DNA from: Gemmataceae bacterium
GTDB taxonomy: Bacteria; Planctomycetota; Planctomycetia; Gemmatales; Gemmataceae
Assembly: GCA_025055795.1 (NCBI GenBank)
Contig: JANWVV010000012.1
Coordinates: 32,301 to 96,300 of the forward strand
Direction: 5' to 3'
Length of the DNA stretch: 64,000 bases
In this document: one piece after another, positions 26,722 through 35,913 of the stretch
Layout of the letters: every line of letters begins with the position of its first letter
Position numbering within the stretch: position 1 is the first letter of the stretch
Program-made: the position numbers and the translations under genes
The notes under the pieces: model-generated
The model's database searches: none
Seen by the model: only the letters and a program-made list of their open reading frames with translations
Told to the model about the DNA's origin: nothing

Positions 26722-27203
26722 TCTCCGGCTCGTTGATTTCTTCTATTTACCGGTACCACCTCAGGTGATGATGCGTGTTAAATATTTTCTTTCCGGGGTG
26801 CCTAACTGAGAGAAGGTATTCGCACCATCAAGGATGAATCCTTCGTCACGTTAGACATTATTACCTTTCTAGTCAAGCAAAACTAGCAGTACGCTTTCGT
26901 TCGTAAACATATCAAAACGGCATTTATCCTTGACGCTTGCGGATCCGTATCCAGTTCAGATAGCTACGTTGAGTTGATTCAAAATGCATCAAAATGGGCA
27001 AGTTTGCAGCTCCACTACATTCGGACACTGGATAACAGTTAGTAGGAACACCTAAAGCCCTCCGAGCTTGATGAGGATGATCAATAGACCGAGACTGTAC
27101 AAAAGAAAAAATCTTACGGTTGCCGGTAAAGGGCAGCCGATGTGGTAAAGGAGGGAAAAAACGTGCTTTCCGGATTGCAGGGCCCAGGGAGCGCGTGGAG
27201 CAC
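26722..27203. other. Divergent intergenic region before the BBP7 gene
   Basis: This AT-rich spacer lies between lspA and the BBP7 gene. No additional gene, repeat or terminator was identified. The open frame of the BBP7 gene extends upstream to a TTG at 27120, but the signal peptide begins at ATG 27204. Confidence 0.4.
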
Positions 27204-29234
27204 ATGGGCAAACGGGATATCATTGCGGGCTGCTCAAGGGGTTGCCGGCGTTGGTGTTGGATAGCAGTTCTAGGGTGCGTTGGCACGTTGTACCCTGCCA
27301 GAGGTGTTGGTCAAGGAGCCGACGAGACGTTATGGCGGCCTGCTGCTAGCCAAGCTCCGCAATCCCGCCCTGCAACTACCTCCGCACAAGGTTCTTCACC
27401 ATCAGCAGTATTCCAGCGATCGATTCCCGTAGGGACTGTGTCTCTGCCGACGCCTACCCACGATGCTAGTTCAGAAAGACCTGCCCAACCAACCCCTGAA
27501 GCGGATGGAACTTCTGTATGGCAACCCCCTTCGCGGGTGGCTATTCCATCCTCCGCTCCTGCGTTTTTGCCACCAGCCACTCCTGCTCGCGAAGATGCCG
27601 GAATCTGGCGACCGGCCCCACCGCGAGCTGCGTTCGGTTTACCCAATCCGGTTGCCCAAGACGGAGCTCGATTAAGCGAAAAACCTCCGTCAGGCGGTAA
27701 AACCGACGGTGGTCCCTTGCCGGGCACGTCCGCTTCCGATGCTAAATCAGCAGCTCCCCAACAGCCCGGGACTGTCGAGCCGGGGGCCATTCCTCCGACA
27801 TTGCCCGGAAAAGGTGCAGCACCTGCAACCATCCCGCCGATCCCACCGCGGATTCCACCAGCGGACGGTCCCGCCGAACCGGCGACACCCAATACAGTCC
27901 CTGCTCCATTACCCTTACCCCGCCGCATGGCCGATGAAGCTACTACTCATTCGGTCTTGCCGCCCGCCCCACCGGAATTGCTAACACCAGCTTATCTGCC
28001 GGTAGCGGGCCATACCTTCGGCTCGCCCGCTTTAAATCTGTCGCGTGACTATCCGTCCTTGGCCGAATTGTGTAGTGGCTGGTTAGCTGATCGGCTGTGG
28101 CTTCCCTGGAGTCGGAGAGCAATTAACGACGTCGACTGGCCCTATGCTTACGTCCAAAACGAGTATTTATTATGGTGGATGTCGCCGCTACGAATACCGA
28201 TCCTGGCGACTACCAATCCCGACCCGAACCGTTTTGGTTATTTGAATGAGCCAGGTACTGTACCCATTGTGGGCCCCGGAAACTTGATTGGTTCGACGCG
28301 GAGTGGCTTCCGGATCCGTGCCGGATTATGGGATGCCGATCGTAGTTGTGCTTGGGACGGGAGCTTTTTCTTCCTGGGTCGGCAAACGGCTTCCGTTATC
28401 ATCGATTCACAACATTTTCCCTTAATTACACGTCCCGTTTTCAGTCCCAACCCGGTGCCAAATGGTGGTGGAGTGATCGGTGAAACCGGCGAGGCGGTTG
28501 CTGTCCCGGGTATTCTACGAGGGCAGTTGCGGGTCGATGCCTCGAGCCTGTTATGGGGAGCAGATACCAACCTGCGGTGCTGCCTGAAAACAACCGATAC
28601 CGGACAGGTTACGGGTTTGATTGGTTACCGCTATCTCAATCTCAGTGAGTCTTTGGAAATCCTGGAGAATATCCTGGTGATAGGTCCAGGCGGTACGCGA
28701 CTGTTCGTTCCCGATCCACCGGGAACCGTTGTGTTTGTGCGTGACCGGTTTGCGACAGAGAACCGATTCCACGGTGGTCAGATCGGCCTGACCTGGGAGC
28801 GTCGCTGGGGACGCTGGACCGTTTGGGGGCGGGCTACCATCGCCTTTGGTATTACCGAACAGGAATTGGAAATTTACGGGATTCAAACTCGTATCCGGCC
28901 GGGGCAAGCCCCCGTTTCTTATCCAGGAGGATTGTTGGCAGCTGCTTCCAATTTGGGAACTTTCCACTTGGACCGCTTCAGCGTTGTCCCAGAAGTCACT
29001 ATGCAAGTGGGATATCGCTTAACGCCCAACTGGCAGCTCTATGTTGGCTATAACTTTCTCTACTGGACGAATGTTATGCGGCCGGGCGATCAGATTGATC
29101 GAGTCGTTGACCTGACTCAAGTACCTAATGCTCCGCCGGTACCTTTTTCCGGTCAATTCCGGCCACGACCGCCCTTCCGGCAAAGCGATCTGCTGGTTAG
29201 CGGATTGCAATTCGGAGTCGAATGGCGTTGGTAA
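27204..29234 (+). CDS. BBP7-family outer membrane beta-barrel protein
   Basis: An exported protein with a signal peptide (basic CSRGCRRWCWIAVLGCVG, residues 9-26) starting at ATG 27204. It has a long Pro/Ala/Ser-rich linker (about 35-270) with repeated WxPxA pieces (LWRPAASQAP, SVWQPPSRVA, GIWRPAPPRA), and a C-terminal beta-barrel of about 360 residues. The barrel carries the hallmarks of the planctomycete BBP7 family: an aromatic entry strand ENEYLLWWMS, the segment GSTRSGFRIRAGLWD, FFFLGRQ, then LIGYRYLNLSE, and the closing strands YVGYNFLYWTNVMRPGDQID and GLQFGVEWRW. It ends in an aromatic residue, as outer-membrane proteins do. The Pro-rich part probably spans the periplasm or surface. 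Probable porin or structural role; function unknown. Confidence 0.85.
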   Translation: MGKRDIIAGCSRGCRRWCWIAVLGCVGTLYPARGVGQGADETLWRPAASQAPQSRPATTSAQGSSPSAVFQRSIPVGTVSLPTPTHDASSERPAQPTPEADGTSVWQPPSRVAIPSSAPAFLPPATPAREDAGIWRPAPPRAAFGLPNPVAQDGARLSEKPPSGGKTDGGPLPGTSASDAKSAAPQQPGTVEPGAIPPTLPGKGAAPATIPPIPPRIPPADGPAEPATPNTVPAPLPLPRRMADEATTHSVLPPAPPELLTPAYLPVAGHTFGSPALNLSRDYPSLAELCSGWLADRLWLPWSRRAINDVDWPYAYVQNEYLLWWMSPLRIPILATTNPDPNRFGYLNEPGTVPIVGPGNLIGSTRSGFRIRAGLWDADRSCAWDGSFFFLGRQTASVIIDSQHFPLITRPVFSPNPVPNGGGVIGETGEAVAVPGILRGQLRVDASSLLWGADTNLRCCLKTTDTGQVTGLIGYRYLNLSESLEILENILVIGPGGTRLFVPDPPGTVVFVRDRFATENRFHGGQIGLTWERRWGRWTVWGRATIAFGITEQELEIYGIQTRIRPGQAPVSYPGGLLAAASNLGTFHLDRFSVVPEVTMQVGYRLTPNWQLYVGYNFLYWTNVMRPGDQIDRVVDLTQVPNAPPVPFSGQFRPRPPFRQSDLLVSGLQFGVEWRW

Positions 29235-29317
29235 AGCATTCAGCCTGGGCAACTATCAAAACAATTATCAACTTTATTACCGTTTGCATGTGACTAATCT
29301 ATGGATTGCTCGATTGC

Positions 29318-29337
29318 TGTACAATTAGTGTACAATT
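29318..29337. repeat. Short direct repeat, 11-bp period
   Basis: TGTACAATT occurs at 29318-29326 and again at 29329-29337, separated by AG, giving an 11-bp period (about one helical turn). Each copy contains TACAAT, which resembles a -10 box, but no matching -35 is present. It may be an operator for the downstream WxPGxW gene, or a simple duplication. Confidence 0.5.
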
Positions 29338-29449
29338 CTGGCCACACAGATTTTGGCAGACTGACTTGCCTAGCAATAACCACACTTTTACGAATAATGT
29401 TTTTCGACTGCAGCAATATGGAGTCGCATGCATAGCACATCATTTCCGT

Positions 29450-29493
29450 TTCGGTATTCACTTAAGCAAATTTCGGTAATCACTTAAGCAAAT
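29450..29493. repeat. 22-bp tandem duplication upstream of the WxPGxW gene
   Basis: Two adjacent 22-base units (29450-29471 and 29472-29493) differ at a single base. Each contains CACTTAAGCAAAT, whose CTTAAG core is palindromic. The 22-bp period is two helical turns, so both copies face the same side of the DNA, which is compatible with paired operator sites. They lie 78 bases before the start of the downstream gene. The rest of the 336-base spacer (29235-29570) holds no gene. Confidence 0.7.
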
Positions 29494-29570
29494 AGCGCAA
29501 GGGCCGTTGCTGTTGGCGTTCTGTTCATGATAAAAGCATCTAGCGATAAACATCCCGTGAGGATCAAGCC

Positions 29571-32237
29571 ATGTCCGGCTGGCAGTTCCGGTGGTTGAGT
29601 TGGTTAGGTTTTTGCGCTGGCTCAGCAGCTCTGTGCGGTATTGATCCTGATCCGGCAGGTGGAGATAGCAGGGCGGTAGCGGCTGCGGTGTTTTATCAGC
29701 AGGAGGAGCAGGACTTACCTGAAGGACTGGAGGTGCGTGCTAAGGGACCGGTGCACGAGGCATACGCCACACCTGCCGTGGACAGCCGACCGACGCCGAT
29801 TGTGCCTGTGCAGCCCCCGGAACCGATAGAGGAACTCCCCCCGGAGCAGAGGCCTGAGGGGGACAATGTAGTGTGGATACCCGGTTACTGGCACTGGGAC
29901 GAGGAAGAAAGACAATACGTTTGGGTGAGTGGTTTCTGGCGTGTGGTACCACCCGGACAGGTTTGGGTACCAGGCTGGTGGCGGGCGGTCGAGGGAGGTT
30001 GGCAGTGGGTACCGGGATTCTGGCAATCTCTGCCAGCGAACGAAGCCGGGGGGGGACCCGCTCCCGCTGACATTCAGTATCTTCCCGAACCACCGGCGGA
30101 CATCGAAGTTGGTCCGAGTATCCCGGCACCCACGGCCACGTCGTTTTATGTGCCCGGCTGCTGGGTGTGGCGAGGTCGCTACGTCTGGCGACCAGGGTTT
30201 TGGTGGGAATTCCGCCCCGGCTGGGTTTGGGTTCCGGCCCATTATCGCTGGACGCCTCTGGGTTGGGTTTTTGTACCGGGGTTTTGGGACTATCCTCTGG
30301 CAGCACGCGGCATCTTGTTCGCCCCAGTGGTTATACAGCCGGTTCTGTGGCGGCGGCCCGCCTTTGTGTACACCCCCACCTATGTGATCAGCGAACCGGC
30401 CTTGTTTGGTGCCCTGTTTGTTCGCCGGGGTTGGAGTTGCTACTTCTTCGGTGATTATTTTGGCCCACGCTATCTGGATTGGGGCTTTTCCGCCTGGTGT
30501 GGACGATTTGGACCACGGGGAGGCTTTACCATCGGATTTGGTACGGGGGTTGCCTGGGGCTATGACCCTCTGTGGAGCTATTACTCTCTGGCCTTCCGTC
30601 AGCAGCCCGCCTGGTTCAATGGTTTGAACACGCTCTATCTAGGCCGCTTCCGCGGTGATCTGCCCCGACCACCTGTTAACCTGGCACAGCAAAACATTGT
30701 CATTAACAACATTACGCAAACTAATATCCGTAACGTGACCAATAACATCGCAGTAGTAAACCGCAGCGTAGTGGTGAATAAAACCGACGTGACCGCCGTC
30801 GCATTACTAGCTCCGCTGAAAGCGGCAGGCCAGTTGCAGCCGGAGGTTGGCTTGCGTCCTGCCCCGCCTGACATTCGGCAGCGTGAGGCTCAACAGGCCA
30901 AGCAATTGCGGGAGATGGCTTTACAACGTGCCAAGGTCGAGGCAGCGGCCAAAGCCCCCCAGGGTAAGCAGCCGTTGCCGGTTGCCGGTGCAGTACGCAA
31001 CCTGCAACTGCAAGTGCCCGCCGAAGTTGCCCGCCGTGCATTGCCGCCAGGTCCCAACCGGCAGCCACCGCCCTCTCCTGGCAGTACGCCCGCCCCGAAG
31101 CGACCACTGCCCCCCGAGCCCAAAAACAAAGCAGAAACTCCAAAGGGGGAACCCAAACCGCAGCCCAAAGGCAAGATTGAGCCGAAATCCGACCCCAAAG
31201 GACCATTTGTACCCCCTCAGGATCCGAAACCGAAACCGCCCGTCGATCCGTCCATCAAACCGGACCCAAAAGGTCAGGGGAACACACCTTTCGTCCCGAA
31301 AATTGATCCAAAGGCGGATCCAAAAGGCAAAGTGACTCCTAAGGAGTTGCCCATCCTCCCAGGCCCGACAGTACCCAAGGACAAGACCGAAGTTAAGGTA
31401 GACCCCAAGGGTACTCCGAAGGGGAAAGCAGAGCCCCAGGCACCGCTTGTAGGCAAAGGTGTGAAGTCGGGCGAAGTTCCCCCGCCCCTTCCGACGACTC
31501 CCCTTGACAAACGACAACCATCGGCGGAACCCAAGGTCCTACCTAAGGGAGGCGCCGAGAAGGTAGTGCCGCCAATGTCCCCTCCGCCCCGGGATTATCC
31601 TCCGCCATCTAAGGAATCCCTTCCCCCGCCAGCCAAGGGTTACTCTGGTAAAGGAGCTGATAATCCCACAGTGCGGCCGAGTCGTCCCATTCCAACAGTT
31701 CCGGCAGGAAATCCTCCACCACCACCGCGTATTGACACAGGACAACCTGCTTCACCCGGCCCCACCCCATCCTCTCCTCCTGGCTCTCCTTCTGGAGAAC
31801 GGAAAGCACCCATGTCCGCTCCTTCGGCATCGCGGCCCACCCCAACTGTTCAGTCCGCCGCACCAACCCAACCCAGGACGTCAACCCTCCAGGGAGGAGT
31901 ACAGTCTTCTAGAAATTTGATGCTACCTGATCGTTCCGCATCGTCTCGATCATTGGCCTCGGGCATGCACCCGTTAGTCATCCGGCCAGGAGGTGGCCCG
32001 AATTCCAACCCCGCTGGTGCGACTCCGCGGTCGGTGCCTTCCGGTGGATTGGCATCACGCGTAGCGGTACACGGTCCGCTTGCTCGTGGGGCTTATCCTT
32101 CTGGTCCTGGGGTCGGTTCACGGGTTGTTTCGCCACCTGGACCAACAATCAATAAGTCACCGGCATCAGCACCAGCAGCGATGCGACCGGCCGAGGCGGT
32201 GCCTTCTTCACGCCGTTCTCCGAAGCGACGTTGCTAG
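29571..32237 (+). CDS. Exported WxPGxW (YXWGXW-type) repeat protein with Pro/Lys/Gly-rich tail
   Basis: A planctomycete-type surface or periplasmic protein of 888 residues. After a signal peptide (RWLSWLGFCAGSAALCG) there is a block of Trp-rich repeats (about 97-245), such as VVWIPGYWHWDEEERQYVWV, VWVPGWWRAVEGGWQWVPGF and VFVPGFWDY, of the YXWGXW/WxPGxW type. A tryptophan/glycine/aromatic core follows (245-365), then an Asn-rich strand region (NIVINNITQTNIRNVTNNI) and, from about 490 to the end, a low-complexity tail of PKG/DPK/PPP units rich in Lys and Pro. GAGG lies about 10 bases before ATG 29571. The basic tail could bind peptidoglycan, polysaccharide or an acidic surface; that is inference. 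Function unknown. Confidence 0.85.
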   Translation: MSGWQFRWLSWLGFCAGSAALCGIDPDPAGGDSRAVAAAVFYQQEEQDLPEGLEVRAKGPVHEAYATPAVDSRPTPIVPVQPPEPIEELPPEQRPEGDNVVWIPGYWHWDEEERQYVWVSGFWRVVPPGQVWVPGWWRAVEGGWQWVPGFWQSLPANEAGGGPAPADIQYLPEPPADIEVGPSIPAPTATSFYVPGCWVWRGRYVWRPGFWWEFRPGWVWVPAHYRWTPLGWVFVPGFWDYPLAARGILFAPVVIQPVLWRRPAFVYTPTYVISEPALFGALFVRRGWSCYFFGDYFGPRYLDWGFSAWCGRFGPRGGFTIGFGTGVAWGYDPLWSYYSLAFRQQPAWFNGLNTLYLGRFRGDLPRPPVNLAQQNIVINNITQTNIRNVTNNIAVVNRSVVVNKTDVTAVALLAPLKAAGQLQPEVGLRPAPPDIRQREAQQAKQLREMALQRAKVEAAAKAPQGKQPLPVAGAVRNLQLQVPAEVARRALPPGPNRQPPPSPGSTPAPKRPLPPEPKNKAETPKGEPKPQPKGKIEPKSDPKGPFVPPQDPKPKPPVDPSIKPDPKGQGNTPFVPKIDPKADPKGKVTPKELPILPGPTVPKDKTEVKVDPKGTPKGKAEPQAPLVGKGVKSGEVPPPLPTTPLDKRQPSAEPKVLPKGGAEKVVPPMSPPPRDYPPPSKESLPPPAKGYSGKGADNPTVRPSRPIPTVPAGNPPPPPRIDTGQPASPGPTPSSPPGSPSGERKAPMSAPSASRPTPTVQSAAPTQPRTSTLQGGVQSSRNLMLPDRSASSRSLASGMHPLVIRPGGGPNSNPAGATPRSVPSGGLASRVAVHGPLARGAYPSGPGVGSRVVSPPGPTINKSPASAPAAMRPAEAVPSSRRSPKRRC

Positions 32238-32418
32238 CAATAGAAACAGCATTGTGCTGGGAGAGTCCTATCGCCTCAGGTCACTGATTGGTCGAAAAAG
32301 GGGATTATGCGTGGCTGGCGTAGTGGGTTTGCAATGAGTGGGAAAGGTTATTTCGGAAAAGCATGAACGACGCCATTGTTTTTCAGACCAGGGGGCATTC
32401 GGACAGCTCCGGTTGTGG

Positions 32419-33522
32419 TCACTTCTTTTCTGGAGTAGCAGATTGCGGGACGGGTTCAGGGACCTTCAGCCCTGCAGCTTCGATCAATCGTCGTGTTCCC
32501 TCGGCGAACTCTTCGGGTGTTGGCGGTCCCTTCAGGAGCAATTGAGGCTTTGCTTGTTCTTTCAGCTCGTTGAAAAACCTGGGTATCTCGGCGTTCAGCT
32601 TTTTATCGAAGATGTCTTTTTCCAGTTCAGAGCGTACTTGTTCCAGTTTCACAGACGTATCTGGTGGGATAATCTTGATGCACTTGATGCACATGATGCC
32701 GGCGGGGGTTTGGAATAGCTGGCTGATTTCACCTTCTTTCAAGCTGAAAAGCATTTTTTCAACAACGTCACTTTTACCCTCACTATCGACCCAAGCATAC
32801 CGCCCGATGGGCGCGACCAGACCACATGCCGCTGCCAGGTTGGGATCGGCTTGCATTCGGGCAATCCGATCGAAATCCTCATCGCTCCGCCGGGCTTCGT
32901 CCCATTGCTTTTGAGCTGCTTTCAATTCACCGGGACGCCACAATATGATTTTGGCTTGCCGTCGCTCGCCATATTTGTTCTCAAAGGCGCGTTGGAGATC
33001 TTCCTCCGAGACCTTGACACGATCCCGACACATTTTCACCAGCAGTAACCGGGGCTTAATGACGTCCTCGGTCCATTCGTACAACGTCTTGCCGTAATGG
33101 GGCAGGATTTTGTTGACGAAGTCGTCCTTGCTGATGCCCATGCCTCGTAACCGTTCATTGAACTCGGCCTGAACTTCTTCGGGAGTAACTGTGAGGTTGC
33201 GGCGGGCAGCCTCGATTTCGATAATCCGTTTGTTTACAAGCAATTCCAGCTTCTGATAACCACCGCGAGCAATAAGGAACTCTCCTAATTCCTCGCGTGT
33301 AATTGGGATACCATTGTAGATGTACGCGACGACGTGTTTGCTGGCGTTGGAATTGCCAACGGAAGCCTGCTGAGCTAGCGAGGGTCGGGTAAGCGGGGCG
33401 TTAGCGCCGAGCCAGTAGCCACATCCTAATCCTAACACGGTAGTCCAACCCCACTGTCGGACCCTGGCCCAAGTGCGTCGCGATGTCGTCCATAAACCGC
33501 CGCTTTGTTGCAGAGGCGACAT
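32419..33522 (-). CDS. SurA/PrsA-like parvulin peptidylprolyl isomerase (periplasmic chaperone)
   Basis: An exported or membrane-anchored folding factor. The start is ATG 33522 with GAGGG 8 bases upstream; the frame is open further upstream but without homology. An N-terminal hydrophobic segment (WGWTTVLGLGCGYWLGANA) is followed by a SurA-like helical chaperone domain (ITREELGEFLIARGGYQKLELLVNKRIIEIEA, LTVTPEEVQAEFNERLRGMG). The parvulin-like domain (about 180-300) has QAKIILWRPGE, FDRIARMQADPNLAAACGLV and EKMLFSLKEGEISQLFQTPAGIMCIKCIK. A helical C-terminus (QVRSELEKDIFDKKLNAEIPRFFNELKEQAK) follows. It probably helps outer-membrane protein folding. It is convergent with the WxPGxW gene. Confidence 0.88.
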   Translation of the reverse strand: MSPLQQSGGLWTTSRRTWARVRQWGWTTVLGLGCGYWLGANAPLTRPSLAQQASVGNSNASKHVVAYIYNGIPITREELGEFLIARGGYQKLELLVNKRIIEIEAARRNLTVTPEEVQAEFNERLRGMGISKDDFVNKILPHYGKTLYEWTEDVIKPRLLLVKMCRDRVKVSEEDLQRAFENKYGERRQAKIILWRPGELKAAQKQWDEARRSDEDFDRIARMQADPNLAAACGLVAPIGRYAWVDSEGKSDVVEKMLFSLKEGEISQLFQTPAGIMCIKCIKIIPPDTSVKLEQVRSELEKDIFDKKLNAEIPRFFNELKEQAKPQLLLKGPPTPEEFAEGTRRLIEAAGLKVPEPVPQSATPEKK

Positions 33523-33749
33523 AACATGTTCCCTCTTCCTAGTGAAGGTCAGCAATAGTTGGAACAGCACGGTTCCGGTCACCGGACAATTTTCCGGGAC
33601 CGGTGTATAGCGGCTTCGGTGTCTGGTACAAGTCGAATTTACGGCCGCGACATGGAGCGATACACATTCACTACGGCGGTGGTGGGAGGGAGAGGCTAAT
33701 AGCAAGTGGAGCCGATCAGAGCTTGGTAAAAGTAGTAAGCGTTTTTCCG

Positions 33750-35735
33750 TCAGATCGTGGGCATTTTCCAGCGGCGGAGTTTTCCGACAGCATCACCAGT
33801 GTAAGCGGCGGTATTGTCCGGGGCCAAGGCCAAGGCACGCACGGGGCAAACATGCCCAGGGAAGGCCGCCGCTTCTGTCCCTTCCTCTGTACTCCAGACA
33901 CGCACCGTGTCGTCACTACCACAACTCAACAGGATTTTACCATCTGCACTGAGTACCACATTGAGGATCGGCGGGGTATGACCGATGAGAGTAAGGATGG
34001 AATTGTCCGATTTGCGAATCAGTAGGCGGTCGCCAGCGAGGGCGATCCGCTTGCGGGCGTAAGCCAGAGCTCGCAGCGGTCCGGCTTCAGGATTTTTGCG
34101 TGCCTTAAGTTTGCCGGTAGAAAGTTCCCATTGGCACAAGCAGCCGTCCTGACCTGTTGATAGTAAAGAATCCGGTCCAACGAAGCACAGACCGGTGATG
34201 GGGCCTTCGTGTCCCCGCAAGCAGTAGGTTTGTGGCCCCTTGGGATCGATCGACCAGATCCATAGGAAGCCATCGTGCGTGCCGGCTGCTATCGTGGTGG
34301 CATCGGGGGAGATGGCAACAGCCAGCACGTTATCCGCCGGCCCACGGAGGCGTCGTCGTTCTTGACCGTTGTGCAGGTCCCATAATTGCACACCCATTTC
34401 TTCAGGACTGAGCCGGATGGCACACGTTGCCGCCCAGCGTCCCGTGGGGGCAATCGCCATCTGCTCGACCACCCCAAAGTCTCCTTGGATGGTTCGTTGG
34501 GGTGTTAATGTCAATGGATCCCATAACGTCAGCACACCGTCGTCACCCACGCTGATCAGATTTTTACCATCAGGCGTGAAAGTCAAGGCGCGCACGGCCC
34601 CGCGATGCGCTGAAACTTCCGTCAGTAGAGGTGAACGGACGAAGACTTCGGGAGTATCGTCTACTTGGACTTTCTCACCCCGCAGGATGCGATCCAAGGC
34701 GGCTGCCAGTTCCGCAGGTGTCTGATATCGGCGACGCGGATCCGGTGCCAGCATCTTGCGCACGACGGCGTCCACAGCCGGTGGAATCTCGGGTCGCACC
34801 GTCCGTGGGGACGGGGGGCCGCTTAACGCTTTACGCACTTTTTCTACCAGAGTGCGACCGGGAAAGGGGACCTTACCTGTCAGCAAATAGTAAAAGGTGG
34901 CTCCTAGACTAAAAATGTCGGAGCGGATGTCCGCCTGTTGTGCGTCCTCAGCTTGTTCCGGGGCCACATAGTCCGGAGTCCCCAGAAACACCCCCGGTTG
35001 GGAAATGCCGGCATCCGAATCGGTTCCATCGGGTGCGATAACGCGTGCCAAACCCATATCCAGGATTTTGACGCGTGGCAGACGCCCCTTCAGTTCTGCG
35101 GAACCCAAGGGAGCAGGGGTTACAATCAGATTACTCGGTTTGATGTCGCGGTGGATTAGACCCCGTTCGTGGGCGTGCTGCAGCCCCTCCGCTGCCTGCC
35201 GGATGTAATACACCGCATCCAGCACCGGCACCGGTCCCTGTTGACGCACCAGACGTAACAGGTCGATCCCCGGGACATATTCCATGGCCAAGTAGGGAAA
35301 CGGACCGTCCAGATCTGCCTGGTAGACCGTGACAATATTGACATGATTGAGTAGAGCGGCTGCTTTGACTTCCGACTCAAAACGGGCGCGGACCGATGGC
35401 TGATGCAACTTGGCGGGATTTATTGCCTTCAAGGCCACCAGTCGGTTCATCGCCAATTGGCGGGCCTTGTAAATGACCCCCATGCCCCCCCGATTGATCT
35501 CCTCGAGGATTTCGAACCCAGCGATGATCTGACCTGGCACTAATTGTTGCGGTGGTCCATTATTCGGAGTAACGGCAACGGCACGGGCATCCTCTGCCGG
35601 CTGACGGGTGCTCTCATTGGCTACGCGGCAATTAGGACACAGGGTCCGCCACTCGTCTGCACTGGTCGGCGGACTACCCATGTGCTCCCATTGATGTCCG
35701 CACAGCGGACAGCTCAACATTACAGGAACGCTCAT
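33750..35735 (-). CDS. Serine/threonine protein kinase with WD40 repeats
   Basis: A Hanks-type kinase fused to a beta-propeller, 661 residues. An N-terminal zinc ribbon (CPLC...CPNC, residues 9-36) is followed by the kinase domain at about 74-352: glycine loop INRGGMGVIYKA, VALK lysine at 103, HRDIKPSN at 195-202, DMG in place of DFG at 226-228, then GTPDYVAPEQ. At least six WD40 units follow from about 375 (AHRGAVRALTFTPDGKNLIS, GHTPPILNVVLSADGKILLS, GHVCPVRALALAPD). There is no membrane helix, so the protein is probably cytosolic. Planctomycetes carry many such kinases; the substrate is unknown. It starts at ATG 35735, upstream of the parvulin gene in the same direction. Confidence 0.93.
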   Translation of the reverse strand: MSVPVMLSCPLCGHQWEHMGSPPTSADEWRTLCPNCRVANESTRQPAEDARAVAVTPNNGPPQQLVPGQIIAGFEILEEINRGGMGVIYKARQLAMNRLVALKAINPAKLHQPSVRARFESEVKAAALLNHVNIVTVYQADLDGPFPYLAMEYVPGIDLLRLVRQQGPVPVLDAVYYIRQAAEGLQHAHERGLIHRDIKPSNLIVTPAPLGSAELKGRLPRVKILDMGLARVIAPDGTDSDAGISQPGVFLGTPDYVAPEQAEDAQQADIRSDIFSLGATFYYLLTGKVPFPGRTLVEKVRKALSGPPSPRTVRPEIPPAVDAVVRKMLAPDPRRRYQTPAELAAALDRILRGEKVQVDDTPEVFVRSPLLTEVSAHRGAVRALTFTPDGKNLISVGDDGVLTLWDPLTLTPQRTIQGDFGVVEQMAIAPTGRWAATCAIRLSPEEMGVQLWDLHNGQERRRLRGPADNVLAVAISPDATTIAAGTHDGFLWIWSIDPKGPQTYCLRGHEGPITGLCFVGPDSLLSTGQDGCLCQWELSTGKLKARKNPEAGPLRALAYARKRIALAGDRLLIRKSDNSILTLIGHTPPILNVVLSADGKILLSCGSDDTVRVWSTEEGTEAAAFPGHVCPVRALALAPDNTAAYTGDAVGKLRRWKMPTI

Positions 35736-35913
35736 ATCACCAGTGTAGCAGCTTGGTATTCACTAGTGGCTAAGGCGGTGCGAGTCTTGTCCCTGGCCAC
35801 AAGTGTATTACAGTACCGTATGAACTCAAAGTACATAAAAACGGCGTGCCGCCCCTTGTCCTCATGACTACTTGCGGGCGACCGCCGTCATCAGCGGGCT
35901 ATAAAATCAGCTG

